The position numbers and the translations under genes are program-made. From RGIG529 sp963929765 (lineage in GTDB: Bacteria > Bacillota > Clostridia > Oscillospirales > Oscillospiraceae), in contig CAWVKD010000002.1 in assembly GCA_963929765.1 (NCBI GenBank), positions 1 through 15,238 on the forward strand: a DNA stretch of 15,238 nucleotides, in the 5' to 3' direction. Shown here one piece after another: positions 14,657 to 15,238 of the stretch (position 1 is the stretch's first letter; the number at the start of each line of letters is the position of its first letter). The notes beneath the pieces are model-generated. The model did no database searches, was not told the DNA's origin, and saw only the letters and a list, made by a program, of their open reading frames with translations.

Positions 14657-14698
14657 AAAAAATAAGATCCTGCTTTATAAAGCAGGATCTTATTTTTT
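14657..14698. terminator. 42-bp perfect palindrome, bidirectional terminator
   Basis: The two 21-nt halves (14657-14677 and 14678-14698) are exact reverse complements, giving about 19 bp of stem with a 4-nt TATA loop. The core is AAGATCCTGCTTT/AAAGCAGGATCTT, bounded by A6 on the left and T6 on the right, so it ends transcripts on both strands. It lies 28 bp after the lipoprotein stop and separates it from the M20 peptidase gene. Confidence 0.92.
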
Positions 14699-14725
14699 AA
14701 TTGATTATACTCAGATATGGAAACA

Positions 14726-15118
14726 TTACTTACTGAAGACCATTTTCATTCCACTGATTTCCATCACTAGGTTGCCATCTTCTAAAGTGACATCCTGGCT
14801 CTCGCCTTGAATGGTTAAGGTATAGGCACCAGTACCCACTTCCCAAGTTCCTTCCGCTTCTTCGCCAGCAGCATTCCCTGTAAGTGTGCCATCCGCTCTG
14901 ATATCAAAGGAAATATCAAGAGCAGAAGCGTCTGTTCCCAGTCCATATTGTTCTGCGAAATCCTTGATGTCTACCACTGTACCGGCAATGTCTACACCTG
15001 ACAAAGTCCATTTCCCAACAATTGGATCTCCACTGCCGCCGCCACAGCCAGCCAGAAGCGTACTCATCATCAGCAAAATTGTCATAACCAGTGCCGCAGG
15101 TTTCCATGTTTTTTTCAT
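14726..15118 (-). CDS. Small lipoprotein, lipocalin-like domain
   Basis: A 130-residue protein with a type II signal peptide: MKKTWKPA, a hydrophobic stretch, and lipobox LLAGC with C25 as the lipidated residue. It is therefore anchored on the outer face of the membrane. The mature part has a short Gly-rich linker (GGGSGD), then a beta-rich domain with DPIVGKWTLSG, DISFDIRADGTLTG, EGTWEVGTGAYTLTI and MEISGMKMVF. This is the GKW...ADGT...GTW pattern of lipocalin-like domains in gut Bacillota surface proteins. GGGAGG lies 9 nt before the ATG. A TATTAT -10-like element lies near the right edge, with its -35 mostly cut off. Ligand and role are unknown. Confidence 0.88.
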   Translation of the reverse strand: MKKTWKPAALVMTILLMMSTLLAGCGGGSGDPIVGKWTLSGVDIAGTVVDIKDFAEQYGLGTDASALDISFDIRADGTLTGNAAGEEAEGTWEVGTGAYTLTIQGESQDVTLEDGNLVMEISGMKMVFSK

Positions 15119-15238
15119 TCTATGTTCCTCCCTTTCATTTCAGCTATTGTTTCAGATAGGTTGCTTTTTCACCTAGATCCCCACCTGTATTGCTGATAAA
15201 CTCTGTTGGTTTATAATACCACAAAACAGCTCATTTTT

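Overview
The window looks like chromosomal DNA of an anaerobic, spore-forming, low-to-moderate G+C Bacillota, probably a gut Clostridia/Eubacteriales member. The grounds are TTGACA/TATAAT-type promoters, GGAGG ribosome binding sites, a BclA-like collagen protein paired with a glycosyltransferase, an EFR1-type flavodoxin/ferredoxin, a cytidylate-kinase-like/MarR/MATE operon and a Gram-positive-style lipoprotein. Species cannot be read from the sequence.

Left edge (1-940): the 3' part of a KilA-N domain gene, visibly richer in G+C than what follows (about 53% in 121-180 against 33% in 1561-1620), so probably the end of a phage or integrative element. Two hairpin terminators separate it from the next operon.

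Efflux operon (945-3425, minus strand): cytidylate-kinase-like protein, MarR-family repressor, MATE multidrug transporter. A near-consensus promoter is covered by a perfect 10+10 bp palindrome, as expected for MarR autorepression. The MATE gene is broken by a one-base loss in a seven-T tract.

Intergenic (3426-3827): inverted repeats, a minus-strand terminator, a possible decayed gene start on the minus strand, and a sigma-K-like promoter reading into the next module.

Spore-surface module (3828-6919, plus strand): a GT2 glycosyltransferase with a TPR-like tail, then a 610-residue collagen-like protein with two Gly-Pro-Thr stretches, a globular insert and a BclA/C1q-like C-terminal head, closed by a strong terminator. 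The Thr-rich repeat is the likely glycosylation substrate. The pair resembles the sgtA-bclA3 arrangement of Clostridioides difficile.

Middle (6997-9070): a small unknown minus-strand gene diverges from an EFR1-type flavodoxin/4Fe-4S protein with a textbook sigma-A promoter; that gene converges on an alpha/beta hydrolase across a bidirectional terminator.

Right half (9155-14499, minus strand): M20 peptidase, P1 (S58) autoprocessing peptidase and cysteine synthase form one gene string. An NhaC-family antiporter with its own promoter and a leader able to form two exclusive hairpins follows, translationally coupled to a membrane-anchored DUF1287 protein. Together they suggest peptide or amino-acid breakdown with ion-coupled transport (inference). 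A 42-bp perfect palindrome terminator and a small lipoprotein gene finish the window.

The best candidates for something new are the collagen/glycosyltransferase module, the NhaC leader RNA and the homopolymer-disrupted MATE gene.
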